Part shown: piece by piece, positions 25,597 through 35,769 of the stretch | How positions within the stretch are numbered: the first letter of the stretch is position 1 | Layout of the letters: each line of letters opens with the position of its first letter | DNA from: Kosmotoga arenicorallina S304 | Lineage (GTDB): Bacteria > Thermotogota > Thermotogae > Petrotogales > Kosmotogaceae | Assembly (NCBI RefSeq): GCF_001636545.1 | Contig: NZ_JFHK01000017.1 | Location: 20,624 to 84,623, forward strand | Length of the DNA stretch: 64,000 nucleotides | Reading direction: 5' to 3' | Notes under the pieces: generated by a model | Databases searched by the model: none | Told to the model about the DNA's origin: nothing | The model's input: only the letters and a program-made list of their open reading frames with translations | Made by a program: the position numbers and the translations under genes

Positions 25597-27549
25597 ATGC
25601 TTCCAAAGGGAGGGATTCATATAAAGAAGATACTGTGGGTTTTTCTTTTTCTGCCGTTTTTTATTGGTGCTTGCAACTATTTTTCAGACTACATCTTATC
25701 TGTCGACAATATAACCATTGAGGCTACAAAATGTAGTTATTCAGTTACTGTGACAGGCGAGAGACAAAAAAAGCCCGATATCCTTATCACAATAGGACAA
25801 CCTCCTGCTAATTCAAAAGATGGTATGATAATGAAATCAGAAGTCGGAGAATTTTTCATAGATAGAGATGGAACTGTTACAATATACTTCACACTTGTGT
25901 CAGGAAGAAGGCTTCTTTCGACCCCTCTTGCTACTGTCGTGAGAGTTTTCAATTCACCTATTACGGCACCTATAATTAAAAAAGCAGCAATCAGGGATGG
26001 AAATATCTTTCTTTCCCTTCAGGGCCAATCTGAAGGTATCAAGGAATACAAAGTGAAAATTGGTTCCTATAATTACTTCAGTAAATCAGGCGTTTTTGCG
26101 ATTCCGTTAGTTTCAAAACTTGATGTTCCAATTGAATGCTTTAGTATTAGGGAGGACGGCGCAATCTCCGAACCAGCGATAGCTAATATCGATCTGAGCA
26201 AAAACAAAAAACCTTCAATTGATTTAATTTTGCCTGAATACTATGATGGAAATAAAATTCCCCTTGAGTTGCATGATGACTGGACCGCACCTGAAAAACT
26301 TATTGTAAGGGCTTTTGCCGACGATATACCTTTACTTTTTGATGGAAAAGCATTGTTCCCATTATTCGAAATACCCGGCGGTGAACATCTTATCGAAATA
26401 GAAGTTATTGATGAAGCAGGTCTAAGTACAAAAAGCTCTTTTCAAATTACAATTAAAAAAGCCCTATTGAATGAAATTGCTGAACTTTATATTGAAGAAG
26501 GCGGAACTTTTAGAATAGCTTCCTGGAAATTGCCTTCATCCGTCCAGAATGCGGTATTACAGGTAATGGGTGCAGGAGAATGGACAGATATAATGGAAAT
26601 CGGCTTTGAAGGGTCTGCAAGAATACCTTCAGAGTATATAAGTGATATGGGCGATATTTATAGACTGTCTCCCAGGAAGAACGATTCAATGTTCTTGCCT
26701 TCCGTCCCCGTTTTTGCAAAATTAGAGCAATCAAGGCGCGTTACGTCAAGCTATATTGTTTCTCTTTATGGTAAGGACGTAACACTTCCTTCCGGAGGCG
26801 TATATAATTTTCAGGGAAACATAGCTGTAAAATCAGGCTCACTATTAAGGATTGAATCATCAACAAGCATAAATCTCTCCCGTAAAAGCACCCTTCTTGT
26901 GAATGGTGTGCTGGAAATAGACGGGCGACGTGGAAAAGTAACAGTTTCCTCATTTGGAAGCCCGGCCATTATTCATATCGGGAGGAAGGGAACTTTTATA
27001 GCAAGAAATGTTGATTTCCAAAATGTTGAGCTCGTAGCTGATGAAGGAGCGGTAATCGTTCTGGAAAACTGTGAAATGAATGCTGATGTTATGCTTGATG
27101 TATCTTCCGCTCAGATATATAGTTCAAACATAACCGGTTCTTTTAAGATAAATAATCTGAATGAGTTGTATATTTTCAATTCCCATATTTCAGGTAGCTT
27201 TGAATCCGGTTTTGTTAAAGAGGGTATTGTTAGCAACACACAATTTGATTCAAAAGAAAGCTCTTTGAGTAACAGCAATATCAAATTCTACAATAGCGAA
27301 TTTTCAACCGGGGATATTGACATATCAGGCTCATCCCATGTATATTTTTATAACTCATCTCTTAAAGTCAAAAGAGGTATAGTGAACAACGCATCTGAGC
27401 TGTACATAGAAGGCACAGAGATTTTTTGTGACGAAAAGCTTTTTATCGGCAATTTTTCGCGAATTGTTATGCCTGAGAAAGTACAGGATGAAGTACAAAT
27501 AGAAAAAGACAATACCTCGGAAGTCTTCCTTTATAACAGTGGTGATTAA
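25597..27549 (+). CDS. Large lipoprotein with beta-helix-like C-terminal half
   Basis: A 650-residue protein I cannot assign to a named family. The N-terminus is a lipoprotein signal with the lipobox IGAC and Cys26. Residues about 30-380 look like beta-sandwich repeats. From about 395 to the end there are short strands with regularly spaced Asn/Ser turns (FQNVELVADEGAVIVLENCEM; SNSNIKFYNSEFSTGDI; SGSSHVYFYNSSLKV), as in right-handed parallel beta-helices. It is probably anchored to the inner face of the toga or to the cytoplasmic membrane. It heads a run of six co-directional genes. The ATG at 25597 has a weak site; AAGGGAGGG followed by ATA-AAG-AAG at 25621 would give a more typical start. 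Confidence 0.7.
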   Translation: MLPKGGIHIKKILWVFLFLPFFIGACNYFSDYILSVDNITIEATKCSYSVTVTGERQKKPDILITIGQPPANSKDGMIMKSEVGEFFIDRDGTVTIYFTLVSGRRLLSTPLATVVRVFNSPITAPIIKKAAIRDGNIFLSLQGQSEGIKEYKVKIGSYNYFSKSGVFAIPLVSKLDVPIECFSIREDGAISEPAIANIDLSKNKKPSIDLILPEYYDGNKIPLELHDDWTAPEKLIVRAFADDIPLLFDGKALFPLFEIPGGEHLIEIEVIDEAGLSTKSSFQITIKKALLNEIAELYIEEGGTFRIASWKLPSSVQNAVLQVMGAGEWTDIMEIGFEGSARIPSEYISDMGDIYRLSPRKNDSMFLPSVPVFAKLEQSRRVTSSYIVSLYGKDVTLPSGGVYNFQGNIAVKSGSLLRIESSTSINLSRKSTLLVNGVLEIDGRRGKVTVSSFGSPAIIHIGRKGTFIARNVDFQNVELVADEGAVIVLENCEMNADVMLDVSSAQIYSSNITGSFKINNLNELYIFNSHISGSFESGFVKEGIVSNTQFDSKESSLSNSNIKFYNSEFSTGDIDISGSSHVYFYNSSLKVKRGIVNNASELYIEGTEIFCDEKLFIGNFSRIVMPEKVQDEVQIEKDNTSEVFLYNSGD

Positions 27550-28230
27550 ATGCAAAAAAACTTTGATCCTTCACCTATTAAAGATCTAAAGTTTGATCAA
27601 AAATTACCCGAAGGTAGGACAAACCACGCTACTGTTGTGCTGGCTCTTTATTCAAAGGTACCGAGAAATGTTAAAAAAATTTTGGAACTGGGAAGCGGGA
27701 GTGGTGTGGTTTCAATATTCCTTGCACATGCTTATGGTTGTGAGGTTGTTGGCATAGAAAAAAGTGATATCCTTGTTTCCATTGCAAATAGAAACGCTGA
27801 AACGAACGGAGTAAAAAAGCATGTGAGATTTGTAAATTGCTCTGTCGAAGAGACACCAGAACACTTCCAGCCAGAAAGTTTTGATATGGTTGTTTCAAAC
27901 CCTCCTCATTTTCTGCATGAAGGAAAAAGAAGCCCTTATTCAGAGAGAAATAGCTGGCGTCGTCTTGACGATAAAACGGCCCGGAACTTTGTTGAAACAG
28001 CAAGGAAGATGTTGAAGAACAGAGGGATATTTTACTTCTTATTGCACCCGAGAGATTTAATTCGCTGGATAAAAATTCTCGAATCAGTAAAGTTTGGAGT
28101 TCACAGGTTGTTGCCGATTTATGGCAGTTTCAATGGACAAGCTAGATTAGTTTTGATTTCTGGCAGAAAGAACTCTAGCTCTGAACTGGTTATAGAGTCC
28201 CCACTGATATTAAATAAGGAGGAAAAGTGA
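27550..28230 (+). CDS. TrmN6/YfiC-like adenine N6-methyltransferase
   Basis: A 226-residue class I SAM-dependent methyltransferase. The SAM-binding motif ILELGSGSGVVSI is at residues 44-56, the acidic motif II is VVGIEKSD, and the catalytic motif IV NPPH (117-120) is of the N6-adenine type. Together with the KFDQKLPEGRTNHATVVLA lead-in, this fits the TrmN6 family that methylates A37 of tRNA-Val in E. coli; the actual target here is inference. It starts at the codon after the lipoprotein stop and overlaps the thymidylate kinase start by one base, so it is translationally coupled on both sides. Confidence 0.85.
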   Translation: MQKNFDPSPIKDLKFDQKLPEGRTNHATVVLALYSKVPRNVKKILELGSGSGVVSIFLAHAYGCEVVGIEKSDILVSIANRNAETNGVKKHVRFVNCSVEETPEHFQPESFDMVVSNPPHFLHEGKRSPYSERNSWRRLDDKTARNFVETARKMLKNRGIFYFLLHPRDLIRWIKILESVKFGVHRLLPIYGSFNGQARLVLISGRKNSSSELVIESPLILNKEEK

Positions 28231-28859
28231 TGTTTATTTCCTTTGAAGGTATTGACGGCTCTGGAAAATCAACGCAAGTTAAGCTATTTGTTGAATATCT
28301 CAAAAATAGCAATTATCATTATCTACTTATAAGGGAACCAGGTGGTACAAAAGCGGGAGAAGATATAAGAAAAATTTTATTGCATCTTGATTACCGTTTA
28401 TTCCCACAAACTGAATTACTTCTCTTTATGGCATCCAGGAGCCAGATTGTTCGCGAAATAATACTCCCTGCTCTCAAGTGCGGAACTGTCGTTATAGCAG
28501 ATAGATTTCTCGATTCATCCGTAGCCTATCAAGGTTACGGACGGGAATTAGGTGTTGAGACGGTTAGAAGTCTAAATAGATTGGCTACCGGAAACTTGAA
28601 ACCCGATCTCACCTTTTTAATCGATATTTCACCGGAAGATGCTGAAAAACGGAAACGTGCTCAAGAAAAAAATGATAAAATAGAAAGGGAAAGTTTAGAT
28701 TTTTTCAAACGAGTTAGAGAGGGTTACTTGAAAATTGCAAAGGCTGAACCCGAGAGAGTAAAAGTGATCAATGGAAATGATGACCCTGAACTAATCCACA
28801 CAAATATTGTCAAAATATTTGAACAACACATGAAGGAGAGAACCGGTAAATGGAGGTGA
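28230..28859 (+). CDS. tmk: Thymidylate kinase
   Basis: A 209-residue kinase that phosphorylates dTMP to dTDP. The P-loop is FEGIDGSGKSTQ, followed by the REPGGTKAGEDIRKILL motif, the DR(Y/F) motif in ADRFLDSSVAYQGYGRE, and a lid region rich in Arg and Lys. AAGGAGG precedes the start; the ATG at 28230 is preferred over an in-frame GTG one codon earlier. clpC follows four bases after the stop. Length is usual. Confidence 0.96.
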   Translation: MFISFEGIDGSGKSTQVKLFVEYLKNSNYHYLLIREPGGTKAGEDIRKILLHLDYRLFPQTELLLFMASRSQIVREIILPALKCGTVVIADRFLDSSVAYQGYGRELGVETVRSLNRLATGNLKPDLTFLIDISPEDAEKRKRAQEKNDKIERESLDFFKRVREGYLKIAKAEPERVKVINGNDDPELIHTNIVKIFEQHMKERTGKWR

Positions 28860-28863
28860 TTTA

Positions 28864-31359
28864 ATGTATTTCGATAAATTTTCGGAAGGTGCTGCACAAG
28901 TGTTCGTCACTGCCCAGGATGAGGCCAGAAGCCTTGGCCATCCTTATGTTGGGACCGAGCATTTGCTGCTGGCTATATTAAAAATCGATCGTGGAGCTGT
29001 TATAAAGATTATGAAGAAATATTCCATAACCTATGACCGGGTTTTACGGGAGGTCATGACCATGGTGGGTACAAATGTCCACCAATCTGTTGTTGGTTCT
29101 CCGCAAATGACCCCACGAGCGAGGAAAGTCATTGAATTGGCCAACGACGAGTCGAAAATGCTTGGTGAAGAAAAGATTGATGTAGAGCATATTATGCTAG
29201 GAATAATCAGAGAAGGCGAAGGCATTGCAGCGCATATATTGAAACAGATGGGAATCAATCTCGGAAAATTAAGGCGCGAAATCGTTGAGAACATAGCAAG
29301 TGATTGGGACGATCAAAATGGATCAAATATTTTCTTTGGAAAAGAACAGCAAGAATCAAGCTTGGCAATGGCTTTGAAGCAGCTTGATGGCTTTGGGACC
29401 GACCTTACAAAACTTGCACGGAACGGTAAACTCGACCCGATAATAGGCAGAGAAATTGAGCGTCAAAGGTTAATGGAAGTTCTTTCCCGCAGGAAAAAGA
29501 ACAATCCCGTTTTAATTGGAGACCCTGGTGTTGGAAAAACGGCAATTGTAGAAGGCCTGGCTCAAATGATCGTAAATGAAGAAGTGCCTGAAACGTTGAG
29601 AGGAAAGGTGATTTTTGCCCTTGATGTTGCCGCTCTTATTGCTGGCACAAAATACAGGGGAGAATTCGAGAAACGTTTGAAAAAACTCATAAATGTTATT
29701 AGAGATAATAAAGATATAATTCTCTTTATAGATGAGCTTCATACTATAGTGGGAGCAGGCTCTGCTGAAGGCGCAGTTGATGCTGCAAACATTTTGAAAC
29801 CTGCCCTGGCAAGTGGCGAAATTCGCTGTATCGGTTCTACGACCCCTGATGAATACAGAAAATATATTGAGAAAGATGCTGCTCTTGAGCGTAGATTCCA
29901 GAAAATTTATGTTACCGAACCAACGGTAGAGCAAACTATTCAAATATTAAGAGGAATAAGACATAAGTATGAGGCACATCATAAAGTTCATTACACTGAC
30001 CAATCACTGGAAGCAGCTGTTACCCTTTCACACAGATATGTGAGCGACAGATTTTTGCCGGATAAAGCCATTGATATAATTGATGAAATAGGTTCAAGGG
30101 CGAGATTGAAAAAACTAACATTACCCGAAAGACTTAAACTCATACAGAAAGAGCTGGAACAGTTAAGGGTTGATCGTGAGAAAGCTGCTACTGAACAAGA
30201 TTATGAAACTGCTGCAGCGTTAAAGCAACGTGAAAAAGAGCTTTATGAATTTTACAAAGCAGAGTATACTCAATGGCGTGAAAAGGTGGACTCTGAATTT
30301 GTCGAAATTGGTGAAGAAGATATTGCCGAAATTGTTTCCAATTGGACAGGTATTCCTCTGAAAAAGCTCGAAGAGTCTGACAGCGCGAAGCTTCTTTCCC
30401 TTGAAAATGCTCTTCATAATAGGATTGTTGGGCAGGATGAAGCGATTACCGCAGTTGCTCGCGCCATAAGAAGAGCAAGAAGCGGTTTGAAAGACCCCAG
30501 AAAGCCTATTGGAACCTTCCTCTTCCTTGGCCCAACAGGTGTTGGAAAAACTGAGCTTGCAAAAGCTCTGGCTGAGTATCTTTTTGGAGATGAAAGATCA
30601 TTAATTCGCTTTGATATGTCAGAATATATGGAGCGCTTTTCAGTGTCAAGGCTTATCGGGGCACCTCCCGGATATGTGGGTTATGATGAAGGGGGTACCC
30701 TTACCGAGCAAGTTCGGAAACGGCCCTTTTCAGTCATACTTTTTGATGAAATTGAAAAGGCTCATCCAGATATTTTCAACCTATTGCTTCAGATAATGGA
30801 CGATGGCCATCTTACTGATTCACAAGGGCGCCATGTGGATTTCAGAAATAGCATCATTATAATGACAAGCAATCTTGGTGGTGAATTCATCAACAAAACG
30901 AAAGCCTCTATTGGATTTGTTGATTCTTCCGGAGTGGAGGAAAAAGAATACGAATCCATGAAGTCCTCTGTTCTGGAAGAAGTTAAAAGAACTTTCAGAC
31001 CGGAGTTTTTGAATCGTCTTGATGAAATGGTTGTGTTCCATCAGTTAACCAGGAAAGAAATCAAGGAGATAATTGACATCCTCATGCGTGATATGCGAAG
31101 ACGCTTGAGCGAAAAGGGAATGCAGCTAACCATATCCGAAGCGGCTCAAGACTTCCTTGTAACAAAGGGTTTTGACCCCGTTTATGGCGCTCGCCCTCTA
31201 AAAAGAGCTATTCAACGCTATATAGAAGACCCCCTTTCAGAGGAATTGTTAAAAGGCCGCTTCAAAGAGGGAGATAACATTACAGCCATCTCTCAAGATG
31301 AGAAAATTGTTTTTAGAAGAGCATTAAAAAAGAAGGCAGAGGTTAGCGCAGATACATGA
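28864..31359 (+). CDS. clpC: ClpC AAA+ unfoldase of the ClpCP protease
   Basis: An 831-residue Hsp100 unfoldase. Residues 1-145 hold the double Clp-N repeat, the first AAA+ module has Walker [10 protein letters not shown] near 219, a UVR-type coiled coil lies around 425-465, and the second module has GPTGVGKTE near 555 and DEIEKAHPD. An IGF tripeptide near residue 682 is the loop that docks onto ClpP, so it should act in proteolysis and not as a stand-alone ClpB. The order clpC-radA-disA recalls Firmicutes, but ctsR and mcsAB, which usually precede it there, are absent; tmk is the upstream neighbour. Its stop overlaps radA as ATGA. Confidence 0.96.
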   Translation: MYFDKFSEGAAQVFVTAQDEARSLGHPYVGTEHLLLAILKIDRGAVIKIMKKYSITYDRVLREVMTMVGTNVHQSVVGSPQMTPRARKVIELANDESKMLGEEKIDVEHIMLGIIREGEGIAAHILKQMGINLGKLRREIVENIASDWDDQNGSNIFFGKEQQESSLAMALKQLDGFGTDLTKLARNGKLDPIIGREIERQRLMEVLSRRKKNNPVLIGDPGVGKTAIVEGLAQMIVNEEVPETLRGKVIFALDVAALIAGTKYRGEFEKRLKKLINVIRDNKDIILFIDELHTIVGAGSAEGAVDAANILKPALASGEIRCIGSTTPDEYRKYIEKDAALERRFQKIYVTEPTVEQTIQILRGIRHKYEAHHKVHYTDQSLEAAVTLSHRYVSDRFLPDKAIDIIDEIGSRARLKKLTLPERLKLIQKELEQLRVDREKAATEQDYETAAALKQREKELYEFYKAEYTQWREKVDSEFVEIGEEDIAEIVSNWTGIPLKKLEESDSAKLLSLENALHNRIVGQDEAITAVARAIRRARSGLKDPRKPIGTFLFLGPTGVGKTELAKALAEYLFGDERSLIRFDMSEYMERFSVSRLIGAPPGYVGYDEGGTLTEQVRKRPFSVILFDEIEKAHPDIFNLLLQIMDDGHLTDSQGRHVDFRNSIIIMTSNLGGEFINKTKASIGFVDSSGVEEKEYESMKSSVLEEVKRTFRPEFLNRLDEMVVFHQLTRKEIKEIIDILMRDMRRRLSEKGMQLTISEAAQDFLVTKGFDPVYGARPLKRAIQRYIEDPLSEELLKGRFKEGDNITAISQDEKIVFRRALKKKAEVSADT

Positions 31360-32666
31360 AAAAGAAGCAAGTTTATGTATGCAATTCATGCGGTTATGAA
31401 TCGCCAGCATGGTTCGGGAAATGCCCCATGTGTGGGGAGTGGAATACTGCTGCAAAAATAGCTGTTGAACCCTCTTTTCTAAATGAAACAAATAATTTCG
31501 AAGGGCCAAGGGCTCTGGCAGATGTAAAAACCAGCGAGCATATAAGGTTCAGTTCCGGAATGAAGGAAATCGACAGGGTCCTTGGTGGCGGAATTGTACC
31601 CGGAAGTGTGATTTTGATAAGTGGAGAGCCCGGAATTGGTAAATCCACTCTGATGCTTCAGGCAGCAGCTCGAATAGCTGGCAATAAATCTGTCCTTTAT
31701 ATTTCAGGTGAGGAATCCGAGGGGCAACTAAAGCTCAGAGCAGAACGTCTGGGAATTTCCGGAGATCACATAAAAGTTGCAACAACCGGTGACCTTTCTT
31801 TTCTTACATCGCTTGATATAAAACAGTATTCGCTAATTGTTTTTGACTCTTTGCAAACATTGAAGCTCCCAGGTGTTTCATCCCTTCCTGGAAGTGTTGT
31901 GCAGGTTAGAGAGTGTGCCAATTACATAGTTTCACTGGCAAAGGGTAATTCAGTTCCCGTTTTCATTGTTGGGCATGTTACAAAAGGCGGGCAGATAGCA
32001 GGTCCAAAGCTGGTAGAGCATCTTGTAGATACTGTGCTTTACTTTGAGGCGAGTAAAACAGGCTATAGATTTTTGAGAACAACTAAAAACCGTTTCGGCC
32101 CTTCAGATGAAATCGCCGTTCTGGAGATGTCTTCAAAAGGGCTGGAAGAAATAAGCGATCTTTCTACTATTTTTGTGGAAGATTACGTTCCAGCCCCGGG
32201 GAATGTAATAACCGCTGTTGTGGAAGGCTCGAAAACATTCCTTGTAGAGATCCAATCACTGGTGTCAAAGCCTCTTTATGGAACACCGCGAAAACTCTCA
32301 AATGGAATTTCACTTGATCGTGTATTGCTTATCGCTGCGGTGCTTAACAGAAGAGCCGGAATTCCACTTGACAGTCTTGACATATACGTAAACGTTGCAG
32401 GGGGTCTTCAGTTGAGCGATCCTGGTGTGGATCTTGCGATGGCTTCATCGATTGTTTCAGCCTTTTTAGATAGGCCTCTGCCCGAAGGATTTGCTGCTTT
32501 TGGCGAAATTGGTCTTGACGGTTCGATAAGGCCAGCCATGTTTTCAGATCGAAGAATTGATAGGCTAAAAAATTCTGGCTTTACTTCTATTTATTCGCCC
32601 GATGGTCAAATAATTGTGAAAGATATAAAAGAATTCTTAAAAAGATTTAGGGGGAGCGATACATGA
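31356..32666 (+). CDS. radA: DNA repair protein RadA (Sms)
   Basis: A 436-residue RecA-like branch-migration ATPase that helps process recombination intermediates. The N-terminal zinc finger uses Cys9, Cys12, Cys23 and Cys26, Walker A GEPGIGKST is at 90-98, the RadA-specific TKNRFGPSDE motif follows the ATPase core, and the C-terminal part is the Lon-protease-like domain, here with no sign of a functional protease. It is coupled to clpC and disA by ATGA overlaps on both sides. Length matches the family. Confidence 0.97.
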   Translation: MKKKQVYVCNSCGYESPAWFGKCPMCGEWNTAAKIAVEPSFLNETNNFEGPRALADVKTSEHIRFSSGMKEIDRVLGGGIVPGSVILISGEPGIGKSTLMLQAAARIAGNKSVLYISGEESEGQLKLRAERLGISGDHIKVATTGDLSFLTSLDIKQYSLIVFDSLQTLKLPGVSSLPGSVVQVRECANYIVSLAKGNSVPVFIVGHVTKGGQIAGPKLVEHLVDTVLYFEASKTGYRFLRTTKNRFGPSDEIAVLEMSSKGLEEISDLSTIFVEDYVPAPGNVITAVVEGSKTFLVEIQSLVSKPLYGTPRKLSNGISLDRVLLIAAVLNRRAGIPLDSLDIYVNVAGGLQLSDPGVDLAMASSIVSAFLDRPLPEGFAAFGEIGLDGSIRPAMFSDRRIDRLKNSGFTSIYSPDGQIIVKDIKEFLKRFRGSDT

Positions 32667-33730
32667 ATCGCGATGAATTTTTGGAAAAACTGAGAATTGT
32701 TTCCCCGGGGACGCCTTTAAGGTTTGCCTTAGACCAGATTGTAGCGGCGAATACGGGAGCGTTGATATTTTTTGTTGACGATTTTGAAAAGTACAGTTCG
32801 CTCATGCAACCTGGCTTTTTAATTAACTGCGAATTCAATCCAAACAAACTCTATGAATTGACAAAAATGGACGGAGCAATTGTAATTGATGAGAACTTAA
32901 ACAGAATAATTGCAGCAAATGTCCAGCTTATTCCGGACCCAAGCATTTCTTCAACAGAAACAGGCATGCGTCACAGAACTGCTGAACGTATGGCACGTCA
33001 AACAGGCAAGATGCTGGTGGCAATTTCAAAAAGGAAAAGAACTATAAGTCTTTTCTATGACGATTATAGTTATATGTTGAGATCTCTTGAATTGCTCATT
33101 CCAAGAATTAATCAGGCTGTCGGTACTGTGGATCAATATAGAAAGGCATTTGATAAAGGCCTTGAAGAAATCGATGTGCTTGAATCCACTTCTGTCTTGA
33201 CTCTTTATGATGTGATACGAACACTTCATAAAGGGCTTATGATACTCCGGATATACAAAGATGAAGAAATGACACTGGCAGAATTGGGTAATTATGGCGA
33301 TATTCCGAAAATGCAATTTGAAGAAATTCTGAGTGGGGTTACAGAGGAAATCGAAAATCTTGTGCTGGATTTTTCGAGCAAGATTCTCGACACAGAGGAG
33401 ATAAACACATTAACAGAAAAACTTTTTTCATTATCGGAAAAGGAAATGTCCAACTATGTCCTTCTGGCAAAGCTTATGGGTTATGAAGTTTCTTCAACCG
33501 CCCAGACTATGGAAATGTCGCTTTTTTCAAGAGGTATAAGATTCATTAGAAAAATTCCTAAAATTCCTCTTCAGGTTGCTTTGAATATTGGTAAGCGTTT
33601 CGGTTCCCTTTCAAAGTTGATGGATAGTTCTTCAGAAGAGCTAAAAGAAGTAGAAGGAATCGGAGAAAAGCGTGCCCTTGCAATTCGGCACGCTATCGAT
33701 GTCAAAAAAAGGCACGAGGATATAGATTAA
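32663..33730 (+). CDS. disA: DNA integrity scanning diadenylate cyclase
   Basis: A 355-residue protein that makes cyclic di-AMP from two ATP and is slowed by branched DNA. The diadenylate cyclase domain has DGA at residues 70-72 and RHR at 103-105, the linker forms the octamer spine, and the C-terminal helix-hairpin-helix (EVEGIGEKRALAIRHA) binds DNA. Family knowledge includes the Thermotoga maritima enzyme structure. Co-translation with radA matches the observed partnership of RadA and DisA at recombination intermediates in Bacillus. It ends the run that begins at 25597 and is convergent, with six bases between, with the amidohydrolase-like gene. Confidence 0.97.
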   Translation: MNRDEFLEKLRIVSPGTPLRFALDQIVAANTGALIFFVDDFEKYSSLMQPGFLINCEFNPNKLYELTKMDGAIVIDENLNRIIAANVQLIPDPSISSTETGMRHRTAERMARQTGKMLVAISKRKRTISLFYDDYSYMLRSLELLIPRINQAVGTVDQYRKAFDKGLEEIDVLESTSVLTLYDVIRTLHKGLMILRIYKDEEMTLAELGNYGDIPKMQFEEILSGVTEEIENLVLDFSSKILDTEEINTLTEKLFSLSEKEMSNYVLLAKLMGYEVSSTAQTMEMSLFSRGIRFIRKIPKIPLQVALNIGKRFGSLSKLMDSSSEELKEVEGIGEKRALAIRHAIDVKKRHEDID

Positions 33731-33736
33731 GAACGA

Positions 33737-35017
33737 TCATTCCAGATTGTCTACTCTTTCAAGAATTTCCTTCACATCTTCTGGTGTTATTTTAGTATGC
33801 TTGCTCGATTTTACTACCCATTCACCAGAGCTCCAGACATCGCTAACATAGTAGTTGTTTGATAGATCTACTATAAGAGCAGAAAGTGATTTCAGCTCCT
33901 TTTTGATGGAACTGAAGGGATTTCTCGGTTTTGCTAGCATTAAATCGGCTTCGTATCCCACTTTTATCTTTCCGAATCCCTTTTTAAAGAATTTTTCAGC
34001 AAGTTTGTAGTTATTTTCAAAAAGAATTTTTTTGAGTTCGTAGTCGATCACTTTTATATCAAAGCCTTTAAAGTGGCGCTCTGATAGTATTAGCCCCCGC
34101 GCTTCCGCAAGCAAATCGGCATCCAATAACCCTGAACCAATACAAACATTCATTCCACGCCCAAGGAAATCAGCAACATTTGATTTAAAGGTACCCGCAA
34201 ACATCTCGGTTCTCAATGATTTAATAACAAACATCTGTTTACTGGCAATGACGTCCATGTCAGTCTCTCTCATATTTCCAGCATAAGCGATACCTGAATT
34301 CGGAACCATTAGTCCGTTTTTCAACAATCTATCTATCAAATGTTCCCCATATAGAGACAGACAGCGTGTATCGTCGAGATGCATATCAAACACAACAAGT
34401 ACCGCTTCAATCCCGGAAGCAATGAAGTTAGCTATCTTCTTCAATTCATCCTCGCTATATTCTGCAAGTTCCGTAATGTACACAATAGGATAATAATAAT
34501 CTGATTTTACTGCACCAATCCATTTGCTGATTATTTTATCAATATTCTCTTTAAAAATAACAGGACCTGTTACCAGCCGGATGCGATATTTTTCAGCAAT
34601 TTCGCGAATTATTTTCGCGCTCAAAGCTTCTGAATCAAAAATAGGGCCAAAGACGGTTGTGATACCATTAAGCTGAGACAAAAGAGCTCCCATCTCGATT
34701 GAGTACCGACCTAAGTCTTTCTGTTCAGATTTTTTGAAATAGTCTATCAAATTTAAGAAATAATTAGAGCCTGTTACATTATTCAGAATGTTCTGGAATA
34801 CAAGATTGCAAATGGAATTATACAAGCTCATATGAACATTGATCATACCGGGTGCTACTATTGCACCGGGTATATCAAGTTCTTCCTCATCAGATGCAGA
34901 GTATTCTTCCATTCTTCCCACACTTCTTATTACCCTTCCCCGTATTTCGACAAAACCCCGGGGGATGAAGTAATTTTCCGGATCATTCGTAAATACTGCA
35001 ACATTCTTGATTATCAT
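33737..35017 (-). CDS. SsnA-like amidohydrolase-fold protein with degraded metal site
   Basis: A 426-residue protein with the composite architecture of cytosine deaminase/SsnA-type amidohydrolases: beta-sandwich start, PGMINVH strand, barrel, and a closing KVGYEADLMLA segment. Several metal or catalytic ligands are missing. The usual HxH is H62-M-S64, the HxxH/barrel-strand-6 His region reads NSGIAYAGNM, and the GTDG Asp position reads GSGLLD. Only one His of the pair and a His in FDMHLDD remain. It may have lost hydrolase activity and act as a binding or scaffold protein, or use another site. AAAGGGGTGATT precedes the ATG. It follows the WecG/TagA-like gene at three bases and is probably co-transcribed with it. 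Confidence 0.72.
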   Translation of the reverse strand: MIIKNVAVFTNDPENYFIPRGFVEIRGRVIRSVGRMEEYSASDEEELDIPGAIVAPGMINVHMSLYNSICNLVFQNILNNVTGSNYFLNLIDYFKKSEQKDLGRYSIEMGALLSQLNGITTVFGPIFDSEALSAKIIREIAEKYRIRLVTGPVIFKENIDKIISKWIGAVKSDYYYPIVYITELAEYSEDELKKIANFIASGIEAVLVVFDMHLDDTRCLSLYGEHLIDRLLKNGLMVPNSGIAYAGNMRETDMDVIASKQMFVIKSLRTEMFAGTFKSNVADFLGRGMNVCIGSGLLDADLLAEARGLILSERHFKGFDIKVIDYELKKILFENNYKLAEKFFKKGFGKIKVGYEADLMLAKPRNPFSSIKKELKSLSALIVDLSNNYYVSDVWSSGEWVVKSSKHTKITPEDVKEILERVDNLE

Positions 35018-35020
35018 GAA

Positions 35021-35755
35021 TCAATCACCCCTTTCTCTGGAGGAAGTGTAACGCAATAGATAAATAATCGATTTGATTAACCTTGGCACAATCTTAAGCC
35101 TTTTACGTGGTTCCTTTATTATTCTATAGAGCCACTCCAATCCTGCTTTCTGCATCCAGTTTGGAGCGCGCTTAATTTTATTTGCGATTACATCAAAAGA
35201 TCCACCAACACCCATTGCAAGCATAGGCTTTAAAGAATCGAGATTTTTAGATATCCATATTTCTTGTTTTGGAACTCCCATAGCTACGAACAAAAGTTTG
35301 GCATTCGTTTGATTGATTAACGATACAATTTTATCATTTTCCTCTTCTGTAAAAAAGCCATGATGAGTCCCAACAATTTTCAGTAATGGAAATTTTTTCG
35401 ATAAGTTTATTGCGGTTTGTTTAACAACATCTTCTTTTGACCCGAGCAAGAATATCTCCAAGCCTTCTTTTTCAGCTAACTCACAGAGTTTTAGCATTAA
35501 TTCAATGCCTGGAACTCGATTTAGCTTTCGCTTCTTAAAAAACTTGATTGCCTTAATAACTCCAATACCATCGGGTACAACATAATTCACTTTTTCTACA
35601 GCTTTTGCGTATTCAGGTTTTTCAAATATTTCATAAACTATAAGACTATTTATGGTTAAAACAAAAAAACGTTTACCCGTTTTGATACCTTTCAAAAGCT
35701 TTTTCGCATTGTTATGAATGTCCAGTTCAGAAATATCAAATCCGAGGAATTTCAA
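35021..35755 (-). CDS. WecG/TagA/CpsF family glycosyltransferase
   Basis: A 244-residue GT26-family enzyme that in other bacteria transfers N-acetylmannosamine or a related sugar onto a lipid-linked GlcNAc. Family marks are TINSLIVYE, the catalytic-site VVPDGIGVI, LLGSKEDVV, FVAMGVPKQE and a basic C-terminal tail (RAPNWMQKAGLEWLYRI ... RRLKIVPR-like) that docks to the membrane. The start is set at TTG 35755, seven bases after GGAGGTG; the frame stays open further upstream only because it runs through a tRNA gene and its terminator. No other cell-surface polysaccharide genes are next to it. Confidence 0.88.
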   Translation of the reverse strand: MKFLGFDISELDIHNNAKKLLKGIKTGKRFFVLTINSLIVYEIFEKPEYAKAVEKVNYVVPDGIGVIKAIKFFKKRKLNRVPGIELMLKLCELAEKEGLEIFLLGSKEDVVKQTAINLSKKFPLLKIVGTHHGFFTEEENDKIVSLINQTNAKLLFVAMGVPKQEIWISKNLDSLKPMLAMGVGGSFDVIANKIKRAPNWMQKAGLEWLYRIIKEPRKRLKIVPRLIKSIIYLLRYTSSRERGD

Positions 35756-35769
35756 AAGTGCACACCTCC

